12,331 bases of DNA from Methanobacteriota archaeon (GTDB lineage Archaea; Thermoplasmatota; Thermoplasmata; RBG-16-68-12), in NCBI GenBank assembly GCA_005878995.1, contig VBME01000027.1, forward strand, positions 1-12,331. Reading direction: 5' to 3'. Of this stretch, positions 11,729-12,331 are shown in pieces (position 1 is the first letter of the stretch; the number at the start of each line of letters is the position of its first letter). A program made the position numbers and the translations under genes. Under the pieces are notes generated by a model. The model worked only from the letters and a program-made list of their open reading frames with translations. It ran no database searches and was not told the DNA's origin.

Positions 11729-12331
11729 TCAGCGGAACTTCTCCCCGGTCAGGCGCTCGAACAAGGCGACGTAGAGGTCGCTCACCTGTTTCGTGACCTC
11801 CTCGGGCAGTGGCGGGATATCCGGTTCCGGCCCTCCCGCCTCCCGCGCCTCCATGAGCGCCTGGTGGTATCCGATCTTGCGGTAGTATTGCCGGACGAAT
11901 TCTTTGCTGAGCTCGATCTGTTGCCCTTTTTGATAGCCCTCGAGATCCCAGAAACGGTCTTCGTCCGCGGTGCCAAACGTGTCGACAAGCATGAGGCGCC
12001 GTTCCGGGTCCATCGCGAACTCCTTCTTGCCATCCACGTGAATGAGTCCACGCTTCCTCACTTCCGTATTCAGACGATCGTCGATCATCAGGACGGCTTT
12101 GACGAGGTCGTCGTACTCCGCCGGGCTGAGCTTCGAGATTGCGAGCGCCTCCGCGGTCGTGAGCTCACGATCCACTTTCTCGAGCTTCGTCGTCACTTCG
12201 ACGAAAGGCCGCGGGAGCGGTTCGCCGTACCGCGGAGCATGGCCTGTGGGGAACCCCGCGTCCGCAGGTCGAATCTTGCCCGCCTTGATTCGGTCATGAA
12301 GCGATCCGGCGACGTAATATCGCGCGATGAC
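11729..12331 (-). CDS. purC: SAICAR synthetase, C-terminal part (5' end outside window)
   Basis: The frame is open through the right edge, giving 200 residues of a truncated-by-window gene. PurC condenses CAIR with aspartate using ATP in purine synthesis. Matching segments are ARYYVAGSL near the edge, PLPRPFVEVTTKLEKVD, the helix SPAEYDDLVKAVLMI, KRGLIHVDGKKEFAMD (the usual LxDxKxEFG region), LVDTFGTADEDRFWD (the usual DExxTPDxxRFW) and YYRKIGYHQALMEAR. The C-terminus is complete and of usual extent. Several canonical residues deviate (VDTFGTADEDRF rather than DExLTPDSSRF), as in the more divergent archaeal forms. A GTG at 12196 is internal and not the start. Confidence 0.9.
   Translation of the reverse strand, partial: VIARYYVAGSLHDRIKAGKIRPADAGFPTGHAPRYGEPLPRPFVEVTTKLEKVDRELTTAEALAISKLSPAEYDDLVKAVLMIDDRLNTEVRKRGLIHVDGKKEFAMDPERRLMLVDTFGTADEDRFWDLEGYQKGQQIELSKEFVRQYYRKIGYHQALMEAREAGGPEPDIPPLPEEVTKQVSDLYVALFERLTGEKFR

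Noticed and set aside
1..12331. CRISPR array, tRNA or rRNA gene, transposase or integration site
   Set aside because: No regularly spaced repeats, no tRNA T-loop or anticodon-arm pattern, no rRNA-like stretch and no transposase or integrase motifs were seen on either strand.

Overview
The window looks like a chromosome segment from a GC-rich archaeon, most likely a euryarchaeal lineage near Thermoplasmatota. The signs are an archaeal ribosomal protein eL40, a DNA topoisomerase I with four C-terminal zinc ribbons, AT-rich TATA-like boxes about 25-30 bases upstream of start codons with little or no leader (topA, eL40, the SDR gene), and frequent GTG starts. A TPP riboswitch is present; among archaea this class is known mainly from the Thermoplasma group. 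The lineage call is inference; the gene calls are not.

Layout: positions 1-4306 are loosely packed. From left to right they hold a gene-poor stretch with a weak CxxC mini-ORF, a truncated copy of the 5' end of the eL40 gene, a perfect 8-bp inverted repeat upstream of a SnoaL-like gene, the intact eL40 gene (+), and a VOC-fold protein with a very basic tail (+). These are followed by a convergent SDR oxidoreductase (-), a small two-helix membrane protein (+) and a metallo-beta-lactamase-fold hydrolase (+). Positions 4303-12331 are dense and entirely on the minus strand. In transcription order they hold purC (5' end outside the window), ilvE, sucC-sucD, a TPP riboswitch, a PurM/HypE-superfamily ATP enzyme, thiE and topA.

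The most interesting unit is the riboswitch operon (about 8668 down to 6798). A well-conserved TPP aptamer sits directly before a HypE/PurM-like gene and then thiE. The first protein lacks the C-terminal cysteine motif of hydrogenase HypE, no hydrogenase gene is nearby, and it carries a Gly-His-Thr where relatives have Gly-Asp-Thr. Because thiamine-phosphate kinase ThiL belongs to the same superfamily, the sequence suggests a thiamine-related, possibly ThiL-replacing enzyme that would act after ThiE. The other minus-strand genes are core metabolism: purine synthesis, branched-chain transamination, succinyl-CoA ligase and DNA topology. A six-codon micro-ORF with a strong Shine-Dalgarno overlaps the sucC start, and topA shares stop-codon bases with the convergent hydrolase gene.
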